64,000 bases of DNA from CALIZF01 sp046292445 (GCA_046292445.1 JBKBQT010000009.1:1-64000), one strand, 5' to 3'; positions 26,787-36,246 are shown, counted from the first letter of the stretch. Made by a program: numbers and translations. The notes: generated by a model from the sequence alone, not told the origin.

Positions 26787-27716
26787 ATGACCACATTTAC
26801 CCGCCGCGCCGCCCTTGCCGCCGCCGCTGCGCTGCCCGCCGCTGCCCTCATCGCCCCGCGCGCCGCCTTTGCCGCCGCCGAGATGAAGGGCGCCGCGATC
26901 GCCCCCTTCGCCCGTTTTGCCATCGGCAAGGTCGAGGTGACGACGCTCCTGTCGGGGACGCGCACGGTCGAGAACCCGGGCCAGATCTTCGGCCTCAACG
27001 CATCGCCCGAGGATTTCGCGGCGGCGTCCGAGGCGGCCTTCCTGCCCACCGACCGCTCGCAGTTCTTCTTCACCCCGACGCTGGTGAATACGGGGGCGGA
27101 GCTTGTGCTGTTCGACGCCGGCCTGTCGGTGCCCGGCATCACGGCGGCGCTGGCCGCCGCCGGCCACACGCCCGATCAGGTGGACCGGATCGTGTTCACC
27201 CATTTCCACGGCGACCATATCGGCGGCCTCGGCGGCGCGAACCCGACCTTTCCGAATGCGGCCTATGTGGCAGGGCGGGCCGAGTTCGATTTCTGGGCCG
27301 GCGCGGGCAACGAGGCGTTCGAGGCGAACGTGCGCCCGCTGGCCGAGCGGTTCAGCTTCATCGAGTACGGGGCGGCTGCAGCGCCGGGCATCACCGCGAT
27401 GGCGACCCACGGGCATTCGCCGGGCCACATGTCCTACATGATCGAAAGCGAGGGCGCGAGCCTGCTGGTCCTCGGCGACGTGACCAACCATCCGGTCTGG
27501 TCGCTTGCCCGCCCGGACTGGGAGGTGCGCTTTGACGCCGACAAGCCGGCCGCCGCCGCGACGCGCCGCCGCGTGCTCGGCATGCTCGCCGCCGACCGGG
27601 TGCCCTTCGTCGGCTACCACATGCCGTTCCCGGCGGTCGGGTTCGTCGCGGCCCGCGGCGAGGGGTTCGACTATGTGCCGGGCCATGCGGCGCTGATGAC
27701 CAACGTTGCCGGCTGA
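26787..27716 (+). CDS. Exported metallo-beta-lactamase-fold hydrolase
   Basis: 309 residues from the ATG at 26787 (GGAGG upstream). The N terminus MTTFTRRAALAAAAALPAAAL is a Tat-like signal (twin Arg, hydrophobic core, AFAAA cleavage region). The MBL metal motif THFHGDHIGGL (about residues 137-147) and later MATHGHSPGH and LVLGDVTNH complete the dinuclear site. Quorum-quenching lactonases and other hydrolases share this layout; the substrate cannot be assigned. Confidence 0.88.
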   Translation: MTTFTRRAALAAAAALPAAALIAPRAAFAAAEMKGAAIAPFARFAIGKVEVTTLLSGTRTVENPGQIFGLNASPEDFAAASEAAFLPTDRSQFFFTPTLVNTGAELVLFDAGLSVPGITAALAAAGHTPDQVDRIVFTHFHGDHIGGLGGANPTFPNAAYVAGRAEFDFWAGAGNEAFEANVRPLAERFSFIEYGAAAAPGITAMATHGHSPGHMSYMIESEGASLLVLGDVTNHPVWSLARPDWEVRFDADKPAAAATRRRVLGMLAADRVPFVGYHMPFPAVGFVAARGEGFDYVPGHAALMTNVAG

Positions 27717-27871
27717 GAGAAGGACGGCGGTGCCGCGCATCCGCCCGACGTCGCGATCCGCGGCGCCGGCCGGCCGCGCGACGACGCTCGGGAGGAGCCG
27801 CCTCGGAAGAATCGCGCGCCGGGGCGCCACCGCAAGGGGCGCCGCAGGCGCAAAGTCGATGGAGCGGCTGG

Positions 27872-27942
27872 AGCGGGTAGCGGGAATCGAACCCGCCCCA
27901 TCAGCTTGGAAGGCTGAGGCGCTACCACTACACCATACCCGC
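27872..27942 (-). tRNA. tRNA-Gly, anticodon TCC
   Basis: The minus strand folds as a 71-nt tRNA without encoded CCA: acceptor GCGGGTA / TACCCGC, anticodon loop CCTTCCAAG (TCC) and T arm GGCGGGTTCGATTCCCGCT. Reads GGA glycine codons. Confidence 0.96.
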
Positions 27943-28141
27943 GCGCCATATACCCGATACCCCGACCGGCGCCGCCCGGCAAGGGGAGCGCGGGCGGCGT
28001 GGCACGTCCCTGCAGCCGGTAGGCCATGCCTGCGGCGGGAAGGGTAGCCGCGTGTCCGCGATTGGCCCGGATGGGTCAGCCGACGGGCCGATCCGCCCCA
28101 CGGCCTGCGCGCGTCGCGCGCAACCGCCGCGCGCGCCGGGA

Positions 28142-28888
28142 TCAGCGGACCGCCTCGATCGGCCCTTCGGCGCGACCGTGGATGAACTGCTGCACGTAGG
28201 GATCGCCGTTCGTCTCGAGCTCGGCCACCGGCCCGTGCCAGCGGATCAGCCCGCCGTGCAGCATCGCCACCCGGTCGGCAACGGTGCGCACCGTGGTCAT
28301 GTCATGCGTGATGGTGATCGCCGTTGCGCCCATCTCGACCACGATCTCGCGGATCAGGTCGTTGATGACGCCCGCCATGATCGGGTCGAGCCCGGCGGTG
28401 GGTTCGTCAAAGAAGATCACCTGCGGATCGGCGGCGATGGCGCGGGCGAGGCCGGCGCGCTTCTGCATGCCGCCCGAAAGCTCGGCCGGGTAGAGATCGG
28501 CCACCGCCGCGGTCAGCCCCACCCGGCGCAGCTTTTCGAGCGCGATGGCCCGCGCCTCGGCCTTGGGCCGCTTGGTCGGCCCGCGCAGCAGGCGGAAGGC
28601 GACGTTTTCCCACACCCGCAGCGAATCGAACAGCGCCGCGCCCTGGAACAGCATCCCGAACCGCGCAAGGAAGGGATCGCGCTCGGCCCGCGTCACATCC
28701 TCGCCGTCGAGCAGAATGGTCCCGCTGTCGTGCCGCACGAGGCCGAGGATGCTCTTGATGAGCACGGATTTGCCGGTGCCCGACCCGCCGATCACCACGA
28801 GGCTTTCGCCCGTTGCCACATCGAGCGTGATGCCCTGGAGCACGCGGTTGGCGCCGAACGCCTTGTGCACGTCCCTAAGCGCGATCAT
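28142..28888 (-). CDS. mlaF: Phospholipid ABC transporter ATP-binding protein MlaF
   Basis: ATPase of the Mla system that moves phospholipids between outer and inner membranes. 248 residues: Walker A GGSGTGKS, Q-loop MLFQGAALFDSLRVWENVAF, signature LSGGMQKR and Walker B VIFFDEPTAGLDP. It overlaps mlaE by 4 bp. The substrate-binding MlaD and other partners are not in the window. Confidence 0.93.
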   Translation of the reverse strand: MIALRDVHKAFGANRVLQGITLDVATGESLVVIGGSGTGKSVLIKSILGLVRHDSGTILLDGEDVTRAERDPFLARFGMLFQGAALFDSLRVWENVAFRLLRGPTKRPKAEARAIALEKLRRVGLTAAVADLYPAELSGGMQKRAGLARAIAADPQVIFFDEPTAGLDPIMAGVINDLIREIVVEMGATAITITHDMTTVRTVADRVAMLHGGLIRWHGPVAELETNGDPYVQQFIHGRAEGPIEAVR

Positions 28889-29667
28889 CGGGCGAAGAAC
28901 GCTTCGGTCAGGATGTAGTTGGCGGCAAAGATCAGGACCGAGGCGCCGACCACCGCCGTCTTGGTCGCGCGGCCCACGCCCTGCGCCCCGCGGCCGGAGT
29001 TCATGCCATACCAGCAGCCGATCAGCGCCACGATGAAGCCGAAGACGGCGCCCTTCACGATGCCCGAGGCGACATCCCAGAATTCGAGAAAGTCTATCGT
29101 GTTCTTGAGATAGGCGGCAGCGTTGAAGTCGAGCCGGGTGATCCCGACGATGAAGCCGCCCATGATGCCGATCACGTCGCCCACGCCGACCAGCACCGGC
29201 ACCGCCAGCGTCGCCGCGAGCACGCGGGGCACGACGAGGTATTTCATCGGATTGGTTGACAGGGTGACGAGCGCGTCGATCTGCTCGGTCACCTTCATCG
29301 TGCCAAGCTCGGCGGCGACCGACGAGGCGACGCGGGCGGCCACCATCAGCCCGCCGAGCACCGGGCCAAGCTCGCGCACCATGCCGATGGCGACGATCGA
29401 GGGCACCACCGCCTCGGCACTGAAGCGCGCGCCGCCCGAATAGATCTGCAGCGCCAGAGCGCCACCCGTGAAGAGCGCGGTCAGCCCGACCACCGGCAGC
29501 GACAGCCAGCCGATCTGCACGAGCTGCTGGCCGAATTCGCGCAGGTAGAACGGCGGGCGGAACAGGTGGCTGACCGCCGAGGCGGCAAAGATCGACAGCC
29601 GCCCGACGAGCGCCATCAGGCCGAGGACGAACCGCCCGACCGCCGCCAATGGTGCCGTCACCGTCAT
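28885..29667 (-). CDS. mlaE: Phospholipid ABC transporter permease MlaE
   Basis: 260 residues, five to six hydrophobic helices, with the permease signature MVRELGPVLGGLMVAARVASSVAAELGTMKVTEQIDAL. Partner of MlaF in lipid asymmetry maintenance. Its ATG overlaps the alr stop (ATGA), so alr-mlaE-mlaF form one operon. Confidence 0.94.
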   Translation of the reverse strand: MTVTAPLAAVGRFVLGLMALVGRLSIFAASAVSHLFRPPFYLREFGQQLVQIGWLSLPVVGLTALFTGGALALQIYSGGARFSAEAVVPSIVAIGMVRELGPVLGGLMVAARVASSVAAELGTMKVTEQIDALVTLSTNPMKYLVVPRVLAATLAVPVLVGVGDVIGIMGGFIVGITRLDFNAAAYLKNTIDFLEFWDVASGIVKGAVFGFIVALIGCWYGMNSGRGAQGVGRATKTAVVGASVLIFAANYILTEAFFAR

Positions 29668-30713
29668 GCGCGCCCTCCCGTGTAGCGGCGTTCGTAACGC
29701 GGGCCGAGGGCGGTCAGCACCTCATACCCGATCGTGCCGGCGCAGGCGGCAAGCGCGTCGGCCGTCTGCATCGGGCCGATGAGGTCGAGCGCGCCGGGCA
29801 CCGCGTCGAGATGCGTGACATCGACCGTGACCAGATCCATCGACACGCGGCCGACGACCGGGCAGGGCGTGCCCTCGGCCCAAAGCGTCGCGCGGTTCGA
29901 CAGGCTGCGGAAGATCCCGTCGGCATAGCCCGCAGCCACGGTCGCCACGGTCGAGGGGATCTCGGCCGTCCAGGCGCAGCCATAGCCGACCGTCTCGCCC
30001 GCCGCGACCTCGCGCGTCTGGATCACGGGCAGCGCAAGGCGCAGGGGCTGCACCGCCTCGGCGAAGGGCGCGCCGCCGTAAAGGCCGATCCCCGGCCGCG
30101 TCAGGTCGAAATGGTAGTCCGCGCCCAGCAGGATGCCCCCCGTCGCCGCCAGCGACCGGGGCACGCCGGTGCCGTCGGTCATCGCGCGGAACGCGGCAAG
30201 CTGGGCCGCGTTCATCGGGTGACCGGGCTCGTCCGCGCAGGCAAGGTGGCTGAGAAGGACCTGCGGCCCGGCGTCGAGCACGATGGGCGCCACCGCCGAC
30301 CATTCCGCCGCCTCCATGCCGAGCCGGTTCATGCCGGTGTCGAGCTGGATGCCGAAGGGCCGGCCGGGGAGCGCCTCGAGGTGCCGGGTAATCTGGTCGA
30401 GCGAATTGAGGATCGGCGTGAGGTCGAGATCGCCGATCGTGTCGGTATCGCCCGCCATGTGTCCTGCCAGCACGCAGATCTGCGGACCCGGCCCGAGCGC
30501 CTGGCGCAGCGCCGCGCCTTCATTTGCCAGCGCGACGAAGAACCGCCGCGCCCCGGCCTGGGCCAGCGCCCGGCCGACCCGCGCGGCGCCAAGGCCATAG
30601 GCGTCGGCCTTGACCACGGCCGCCGTCTGGACGCCCGGCCCCGAGGCACGGTCAAGCGCGCGCCAGTTGGCGGCAATGGCGTCGAGGTCTATGCTGAGCG
30701 TGGCCGAAGACAT
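29664..30713 (-). CDS. alr: Alanine racemase
   Basis: PLP enzyme making D-alanine for peptidoglycan. 349 residues. The PLP lysine motif is AVVKADAYGLG (about residues 33-43); QLDTGMNRLG, HLACAD and the second catalytic tyrosine segment VGYGCAWTA are present. ATG at 30713; upstream in-frame codons up to 30785 add a low-quality extension. The ribosome site is weak. Confidence 0.95.
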   Translation of the reverse strand: MSSATLSIDLDAIAANWRALDRASGPGVQTAAVVKADAYGLGAARVGRALAQAGARRFFVALANEGAALRQALGPGPQICVLAGHMAGDTDTIGDLDLTPILNSLDQITRHLEALPGRPFGIQLDTGMNRLGMEAAEWSAVAPIVLDAGPQVLLSHLACADEPGHPMNAAQLAAFRAMTDGTGVPRSLAATGGILLGADYHFDLTRPGIGLYGGAPFAEAVQPLRLALPVIQTREVAAGETVGYGCAWTAEIPSTVATVAAGYADGIFRSLSNRATLWAEGTPCPVVGRVSMDLVTVDVTHLDAVPGALDLIGPMQTADALAACAGTIGYEVLTALGPRYERRYTGGRA

Positions 30714-30771
30714 GGGCGGGGTTTTGACAGTCAACCCGGCAAGGTCAAGGGCAAACCCGCCGCCGCTGCGG

Positions 30772-31668
30772 TCAGCGCACGTCACATTCCGGCCGCACCC
30801 GTCCGAGGCGGTCGGTCCGGTTCACCGAGCAGGGGTCGGGGCGCGCGAGGCGCTGGCCGCTGCGGGTCGTGCCGCTGTTGCGGCGCACCGTCGGTGCGGG
30901 CTGCGCGGCGAGCCATTGCGGATAGGCCATCAGCGTTTCCTGCCGCAGCGCGCCGAGATGCGCGGCGTTGATATACCCCGTCGGCACGACACCCTGCGTC
31001 GCCTGCCACGCGCTGATGGCGGCGCGGGTGCGCGGGCCGAACGCGCCATCGGTCCCGCCCGGGCTGTGGCCCAGCGACGCGAGCCGCCCCTGGATCTCGC
31101 GCCGTTCGGCCTGCCCGAGGCCGAGCGCCCGCTCTTCGTATTCATAGGCCGGCTGGAGAAGCGCGGGCGGCGCGGGCGGCGTGGGCGCCGGGGCAAAGGG
31201 GTTCGGCGCAGCGGCCACGGGCGGCTGTGCGGCGGGCGGCTGTGCGCCTGGCATCGGTAGCACCGGGATGATCGGTGTCGGCGCGGCGGCCACCGACCCC
31301 GGCGCGGCATCCTGCACCGGCGGCACCGGCGCAGGCGGGACCGGCACGGCGGCCGGCGGCGTCGCCGCCATCCGCGAGTCGATCGCCGCGATCACCGCAT
31401 CGTCCGCCATGCCGCTGTCGCGGTAGAGCCGGATCAGCGCCGAGAGGTCGGACGCCGGATGCTCGGCCTCGATCCGGTCGAGCAGCGCCGTGGCCCGCGG
31501 TGCATCGGTCGCGGCCGCACTGCGGGCGACGGCGAACATCTCCTCGGGGGTCAGCGACAACTGTGCCGATGCGGGCGGCGCGCCGGCCGACAGCAGCGCC
31601 GCGATCGCGGCGGCCGCGAGAAGGCGGGGCAAGTGTCGCCGAACGCTGTGGCAGTGCAATCGAACCAT
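30772..31668 (-). CDS. Exported peptidoglycan-binding-domain protein
   Basis: 298 residues. Signal peptide with cleavage after PPASA (about residue 35), then a helical repeat-like segment, a long Pro/Ala linker (about 105-170), and a PG_binding_1-type domain (ERREIQGRLASLGHSPGGTDGAFGPRTRAAISAWQ, about 188-222). The tail has two Cys. Likely periplasmic and cell-wall associated; the position upstream of alr fits envelope biology. Confidence 0.8.
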   Translation of the reverse strand: MVRLHCHSVRRHLPRLLAAAAIAALLSAGAPPASAQLSLTPEEMFAVARSAAATDAPRATALLDRIEAEHPASDLSALIRLYRDSGMADDAVIAAIDSRMAATPPAAVPVPPAPVPPVQDAAPGSVAAAPTPIIPVLPMPGAQPPAAQPPVAAAPNPFAPAPTPPAPPALLQPAYEYEERALGLGQAERREIQGRLASLGHSPGGTDGAFGPRTRAAISAWQATQGVVPTGYINAAHLGALRQETLMAYPQWLAAQPAPTVRRNSGTTRSGQRLARPDPCSVNRTDRLGRVRPECDVR

Positions 31669-31777
31669 GGCGTGTCATTCCTTCAGCGGTCCCGGTGCTG
31701 CAAGCCTAGCCGCTTTGACTGCGCATGAAAACCGCGTGCGCGCTTTGCGGCGCGCCGTCGCCATGGCATCAGGGGGC

Positions 31778-32446
31778 ATGTGCGGCCGTTTCACCCTCAC
31801 CCATCCGGTCTCGGCAATGGCGCATCTTTTCGATGCGGCGCCGGCGAACGACCTGCCCGAGGGGCCGCGCTACAACATCTGCCCGACGCAGCCGGTGCTG
31901 GCCGTCCTGCCGGGGGACGGGCGCCGCCGCCTCGTGGCGCTGCGCTGGGGCTTCCTCCCGGTCTGGTACAGGACGCCGACCGACGGCCCGCTCATCATCA
32001 ACGCCCGGTCCGATACGGTCGCGGTCAAGCCCGCCTTCCGCGATGCGATCCGCACGCGGCGCTGCCTCATCCCGGCGAGCGGGTTCTACGAATGGACCGA
32101 GGGCGCGGGCGGCGCGCGGCTGCCTTGGTACATCCGGGCCGCAGACGGCGCGCCACTGGCCTTTGCCGGGGTCTGGCAGGAGTGGCGCGGCGCGGATGGC
32201 GCGCAGATCGCCAGTTGCGCCATCGTCTCGACCGATGCGGGGCCCGACATGGCCCGCCTGCACCACCGCGAGCCGGTGACGGTGTCGCCGGAGGACTGGC
32301 GGCTCTGGCTCGGCGAGGCGGGCCGTGGCGCGGCGGTGCTGATGCGGCCGCGGCCGGCGGGGTTCTACGCGATGCACCGGGTGGACCGGGCGGTGAACAG
32401 CAACCGTGCGGCCGGCCCGCAGCTTGTCGAGCCGGTCGAGGTCTGA
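31778..32446 (+). CDS. SRAP-domain protein (YedK/HMCES type)
   Basis: 222 residues. MCGRFTL puts the catalytic Cys at position 2 after Met removal. YNICPTQPV, INARSDT and SGFYEW carry the conserved Asn and Glu, and the late LHHREPV holds the His. SRAP proteins crosslink to abasic sites in single-stranded DNA to protect them. The start at 31778 is dictated by the need for Cys2. Confidence 0.94.
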   Translation: MCGRFTLTHPVSAMAHLFDAAPANDLPEGPRYNICPTQPVLAVLPGDGRRRLVALRWGFLPVWYRTPTDGPLIINARSDTVAVKPAFRDAIRTRRCLIPASGFYEWTEGAGGARLPWYIRAADGAPLAFAGVWQEWRGADGAQIASCAIVSTDAGPDMARLHHREPVTVSPEDWRLWLGEAGRGAAVLMRPRPAGFYAMHRVDRAVNSNRAAGPQLVEPVEV

Positions 32447-32451
32447 TCCGA

Positions 32452-32970
32452 TCAGCCGCCCGGCGCCGGCGGCCGGCGCCGGATGCCGACGCCGCGCCCG
32501 ATTGCTTCGTGCCGCGGCAGGGCGGCATGCGCGGCCGCCAGCGCCGCCACGCGCGCCGCCGCATCCGGCGCGAAGGGCGCCGACCGCGGGCCGGCCGTAT
32601 CGACATGAATCCAGACCACCTCGCAGGTTGCCGCGAGCCAGCCGTCAACATGGCGCAGATCCTGCCAGACATGCAGCCGCCGGTCGTCGTGGCCCACCAG
32701 TGTGCTCGCCACCGTGACCCGGGCGTCGGGGCGCAACTCGCGCCGGTAGCGCACCAGCGCCTCGGCGGTATAGAGCGCATGCCCGCTTGCGGCGCGCCAG
32801 TGCGCATCGAAGCCGAGCGCATCGGCAAGCCCGTCGCCGCCGGTGTCGAACAGCACATGGTAGTAGGCCATGTTCAGATGGCCGTAGTGGTCGATCCAGC
32901 CCGGCTCGAGGCCGCGGGCGGGCGCGACGAAGGGGGCGGGCAGGGCGGCCGGATCGGGCGGCGGCGGCAT
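32452..32970 (-). CDS. Hotdog-fold acyl-CoA thioesterase (4HBT-like)
   Basis: 172 residues; ATG at 32970 preceded by GGAGACC. GWIDHYGHLNMAYYHVLFD is the typical catalytic helix region of 4-hydroxybenzoyl-CoA thioesterase-like proteins, with YRRELRPDARVTV as a core strand. Similar thioesterases occur in carnitine degradation loci; no such context is seen here, so the substrate is open. Convergent with the SRAP gene (5 bp). Confidence 0.8.
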   Translation of the reverse strand: MPPPPDPAALPAPFVAPARGLEPGWIDHYGHLNMAYYHVLFDTGGDGLADALGFDAHWRAASGHALYTAEALVRYRRELRPDARVTVASTLVGHDDRRLHVWQDLRHVDGWLAATCEVVWIHVDTAGPRSAPFAPDAAARVAALAAAHAALPRHEAIGRGVGIRRRPPAPGG

Positions 32971-33135
32971 GGTGGTCTCCTGTGCGGCGGGGCGGTGCCG
33001 CAGCCTAGCGCAGGCCGCGCATGGCGGAAACGCCTGCCACCCCGCGCGCCTGCGGCACGGGTGCAACCGGCCGTGGCGGCGCTTGCGGGACGCGCCGGTA
33101 TTGGCGATAGGTGAAGGCGGCAAGAGAGGTCCGTC

Positions 33136-33447
33136 ATGCGCGCCCGAATCTATCGACCCGCCCGCACCGCGATGCAGTCTGGCACCGCCAAGACGCATCA
33201 CTGGGTTCTTGAATTCATGCCGGCGGCGGCGCGCGAGATCGATCCGCTCATGGGTTGGACGTCCTCCCCCGACACCCAGTCGCAGGTGCGCCTGCGCTTT
33301 CCCACGCGCGAGGCGGCCGAGGACTATGCCCGCACCCAGGGGATCGACGCGGTGGTGGAACAGCCGCGCAGCCGGCAGCCGAACATCCGGCCGGGCGGCT
33401 ATGGCGACAACTTCGCAACCAACCGGCGGATCGTCTGGACGCATTGA
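33136..33447 (+). CDS. NADH dehydrogenase accessory subunit, NDUFS4-like
   Basis: 103 residues. MRARIYRPARTAMQSGTA and the central WVLEFMPAAAREIDPLMGWTSS match the complex I 18-kDa (NDUFS4, PF04800) family, an accessory subunit found in alphaproteobacteria and mitochondria. It probably works in respiratory complex I. The stop overlaps the next start. Confidence 0.92.
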   Translation: MRARIYRPARTAMQSGTAKTHHWVLEFMPAAAREIDPLMGWTSSPDTQSQVRLRFPTREAAEDYARTQGIDAVVEQPRSRQPNIRPGGYGDNFATNRRIVWTH

Positions 33448-33920
33448 TGCCGCCCGCGTCGGTCACGATCGCGCCCGAAAGCCCCCTCGGGCCGGATCTG
33501 GCGCTGCTCTTTGCCCGGCATGCCGCGGACATGCATGCAGAAACCCCGCCCGAGAGCATCCACATGATGGACGCCGGGCGGCTCGCCGCACCCGGCATCG
33601 CGTTCTATGTGATGCGCGACAACGGGCGCCCGGTCGGCATGGGCGCGTTGAAGCGCATCGATCCGGGGCATGGCGAGATCAAGTCGATGCATATCCTCGC
33701 CGAAGACCGCGGGCGGGGCCTTGCGCAGGCGATGCTCGATCATCTGCTGGCCGCGGCGGCGGCGGCCGGGATGCGCCGCGTGAGCCTCGAGACCGGGGTG
33801 CAGCCGGGCTTTGCCGCGGCGCGGGCACTCTATGCGGGGGCGGGGTTCGTGCCCTGCGGGCCCTTCGAGGGCTATCGCTCCGATCCCAACAGCCTGTTCA
33901 TGACCCGCGATCTGTCCTGA
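33447..33920 (+). CDS. GNAT-family N-acetyltransferase
   Basis: 157 residues. The acetyl-CoA loop is EDRGRGLAQAMLDHLL, preceded by the strand EIKSMHILA; the C-terminal GFVPCGPFEGYRSDPNSLFMTRDL is common in PA4866/YjgM-type enzymes. The ATG overlaps the NDUFS4-like stop by 1 bp (TGATG), implying translational coupling. Substrate unknown. Confidence 0.88.
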   Translation: MPPASVTIAPESPLGPDLALLFARHAADMHAETPPESIHMMDAGRLAAPGIAFYVMRDNGRPVGMGALKRIDPGHGEIKSMHILAEDRGRGLAQAMLDHLLAAAAAAGMRRVSLETGVQPGFAAARALYAGAGFVPCGPFEGYRSDPNSLFMTRDLS

Positions 33921-33961
33921 CGCCTTGTGCGGTCGGCGCGCATCGGCGATGAAACCGCTGT

Positions 33962-34037
33962 GGCCCCGTAGCTCAACGGATAGAGCATTCGCCTTCTAAG
34001 CGAACGGCTGCAGGTTCGAGCCCTGCCGGGGTCGCCA
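33962..34037 (+). tRNA. tRNA-Arg, anticodon TCT
   Basis: 76 nt including encoded CCA. Acceptor GGCCCCG / CGGGGTC, D arm AGCTCAACGGATAGAGC, anticodon loop CCTTCTAAG (TCT) and T arm GCAGGTTCGAGCCCTGC. No integrase gene or duplicated 3-prime end is visible next to it. Confidence 0.96.
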
Positions 34038-34139
34038 GCCCATCCCGCCGTAACGCAGTGCCGTCTCGGTCACGCGGGTGCCGCAGTTGTGCCCGGTTGT
34101 GCCGCCATCCTCGCCCCGACGAAGCCTGCGGAGGGCGGC

Positions 34140-35261
34140 ATGGACGGTCTGGCCTCGATGATGAACGGCATTGCGCTGATGGCGCTGATCGCATCGGTTT
34201 TCGGCGTGCTGCTGCGCGCGCCGGTGACGGCGGGCATGCGCGATCTGGCGCTCGGCGCGCTCTTCGGCTGGTGCGCCGGGCTTCCGGGGCTGGTGCCGGC
34301 GGGCGCGGGGATCGTCGATCCGCAGGTGATGCTGCTCGGCTTTGCCGCGGCGTTCCTGAGCCTTGCGGGGCTGGCTGTGGCCGGCGCGATGGGCCTTGCG
34401 GTCATGGCGGCGGTCAGCGGCGGCCTGCCGGGCGATGCGCAGGCGGCGGCGCTCCTTGCGGCGGCCTGCTGCGGGCTGCTGTGGTCGCTGGTGCTGCCGC
34501 AGTCGGTGCAGGCGCGGCCCGTCGGTCATGCCGCGCTCGGGGTGATGGTCGCGGCCGGCGCCACGCTGCCGGCCGCCGGCAGCGGCGCTGGTCTTGCGAG
34601 CGCAGCCATGGCGACAGGGCCGGCCGTGCTCATGGCGCTGGCGATGGGCGCGATGGTGGGCCGCGAGCGCGCGCAGGCGGCGCGCGAGGCGGCGCTGGCG
34701 GCCGAGGCGCGGACCGATGCGCTGACCTGCCTGTGCAACCGCCGCGGCTTGACGGCAAAGTTCGACATGGCGGCGGCAGATTGGCCGCGCCGCGGGCTGG
34801 CCGTGGCGGTGTTCGATCTCGACCGGTTCAAGGCGGTCAACGACATCCACGGCCATGACGCGGGCGATGCCGTGCTACAGCGCGCGGCGGCGATCCTCGA
34901 TGCGGCACGCGGCGGGCAGGGTGTCCTCGCGCGGCTGGGCGGCGAGGAATTCGCGCTGCTGCTGCCGGGGATCGGCCGGGCCGAGGCGCTGGACGCGGCC
35001 GAACGCATGCGTGCGGCACTGGCGCAATCGGTGGTGCCGGTCGCCTCGGGCGCGGCGCTGCGCCCGACGGTGAGCGGCGGCGTCGCGTGGTCGGGTGCGC
35101 CGCGCACGCTCGGCGCAATGCTCAAGGCTGCCGATCTTGCGCTCTATGCCGCCAAGGCCTCGGGGCGCAACTGCGTGCGGGCGGCTGGCACGGTCCCCGA
35201 GACCGGAGAGCTGCCGCGCCCGGTCGATACCGCAGCGCGTCGGGCGGTCGCCGCCCGCTAG
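34140..35261 (+). CDS. Membrane diguanylate cyclase (GGDEF)
   Basis: 373 residues from the ATG at 34140 (GGAGGG upstream). The N-terminal half has about six hydrophobic helices; the GGDEF domain starts near DALTCLCNRRGL (about residue 197). FDLDRFKAVNDIHGHDAGD and the active-site loop LGGEEFALLLPG are intact, so it should make cyclic di-GMP. The RxxD inhibitory site, expected five residues before GGEEF, is absent (GGQG instead), suggesting no product feedback at that site. Confidence 0.92.
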   Translation: MDGLASMMNGIALMALIASVFGVLLRAPVTAGMRDLALGALFGWCAGLPGLVPAGAGIVDPQVMLLGFAAAFLSLAGLAVAGAMGLAVMAAVSGGLPGDAQAAALLAAACCGLLWSLVLPQSVQARPVGHAALGVMVAAGATLPAAGSGAGLASAAMATGPAVLMALAMGAMVGRERAQAAREAALAAEARTDALTCLCNRRGLTAKFDMAAADWPRRGLAVAVFDLDRFKAVNDIHGHDAGDAVLQRAAAILDAARGGQGVLARLGGEEFALLLPGIGRAEALDAAERMRAALAQSVVPVASGAALRPTVSGGVAWSGAPRTLGAMLKAADLALYAAKASGRNCVRAAGTVPETGELPRPVDTAARRAVAAR

Positions 35262-35358
35262 CGACCGGCGCCGATGTCGCGGATCTGCAAGATCATTCGG
35301 AACAAGAGGCGCGGACAACGGGCGCGATGTTCGTTTCGTGATACCGCGCCGGACGCGT

Positions 35359-36246
35359 TCACCGCGCCCCCCGCGCCGCCACGGCCGCCGCCTGCGCCAG
35401 CACCGCCTCGGCCTGTCGCAGATGCGGGATGTCGTGCATCCGCCCGTCGATCCCGACGACGCCGATCCCCGGCGCCGCGGCAAAGGCCGCCACGACCCTT
35501 TCGGCATGGGCGACGTCTTCCGCCGAGGGCGTGAAGGCAGCATTGATCGGGGCGCATTGCGCGGGGTGGATGGCAAGGCGGCCGGTGAAGCCTTCGGCCG
35601 CCGCCGCGCGACTGTCGGCGATCAGTCCCGCCTCGTCGCGGAAATCGGCATGGAGCGTGTCGATCGGCGCGACCCCCGCCGCCCGCGCCGCTATCAGCGT
35701 TGCCGACCGGACCATGCGGTAGGTGAAGGCCCAGCCGCCATCCGGCCCGCGGTTGGTGCGCGCGCCGAGATCGGTCGCCAGATCCTCCCCGCCCCAGGTC
35801 AGGCCCCAGAGCCGGGTCAGCCCGGCATCGGCATAGGCGCCGAGCGCGAAGGGCGCGCGGGCGGTTTCGGTGGCGACGGGCATCAGTCGAATGGGCTGCA
35901 CGACGCCCTCGCGCAGTTCGAGCACGTCGAGCATCGCGCTGATCCGGGCCAGAACCGCCGGACCGTCGGGTTTCGGGATCACGAGCCCTGCGGGGCCCGC
36001 GCGCACGACCGCAACGAGGTCGGCCAGCCCGCCGGCCTCCAGAGGGTTGATCCGCACCCAGAGCTCCGGCCCGGCCCCACGCAGCTGCGCGAGCGCCTCG
36101 GCCACAAGGCCCCGCGCGGCCGGCTTGCGATCCGGCGCGACCGAATCCTCGAGATCGAGGATCAGCGCATCGGCGCCCGACGCCGCGCCCTTGGCCAGTT
36201 TCCGGTCGCTGTCGCCCGGCACGAAGAGGAAGGACCGGATCGTCAT
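35359..36246 (-). CDS. CitE-like HpcH/HpaI aldolase / CoA-ester lyase
   Basis: 295 residues, TIM-barrel lyase family. RSFLFVPGDSDRKLAKG, ADALILDLEDSVAPDRK, RINPLEAGG, LVIPKPDG, LWGLTWGGEDLATDLGA and FTGRLAIHPAQ are the standard CitE/malyl-CoA lyase motifs with the Mg-binding Glu and Asp. Likely cleaves a malyl- or citramalyl-type CoA ester; which one is unknown. It overlaps the upstream MaoC gene by 4 bp. Confidence 0.88.
   Translation of the reverse strand: MTIRSFLFVPGDSDRKLAKGAASGADALILDLEDSVAPDRKPAARGLVAEALAQLRGAGPELWVRINPLEAGGLADLVAVVRAGPAGLVIPKPDGPAVLARISAMLDVLELREGVVQPIRLMPVATETARAPFALGAYADAGLTRLWGLTWGGEDLATDLGARTNRGPDGGWAFTYRMVRSATLIAARAAGVAPIDTLHADFRDEAGLIADSRAAAAEGFTGRLAIHPAQCAPINAAFTPSAEDVAHAERVVAAFAAAPGIGVVGIDGRMHDIPHLRQAEAVLAQAAAVAARGAR

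Noticed and set aside
27717..28141. Possible additional small gene around tRNA-Gly
   Set aside because: Open frames here run through the tRNA or lack a ribosome site; nothing beyond the tRNA is supported.
33962..34037. tRNA-Arg as an integration site for a mobile element
   Set aside because: No integrase, no repeated tRNA 3-prime end, and ordinary core genes on both sides.
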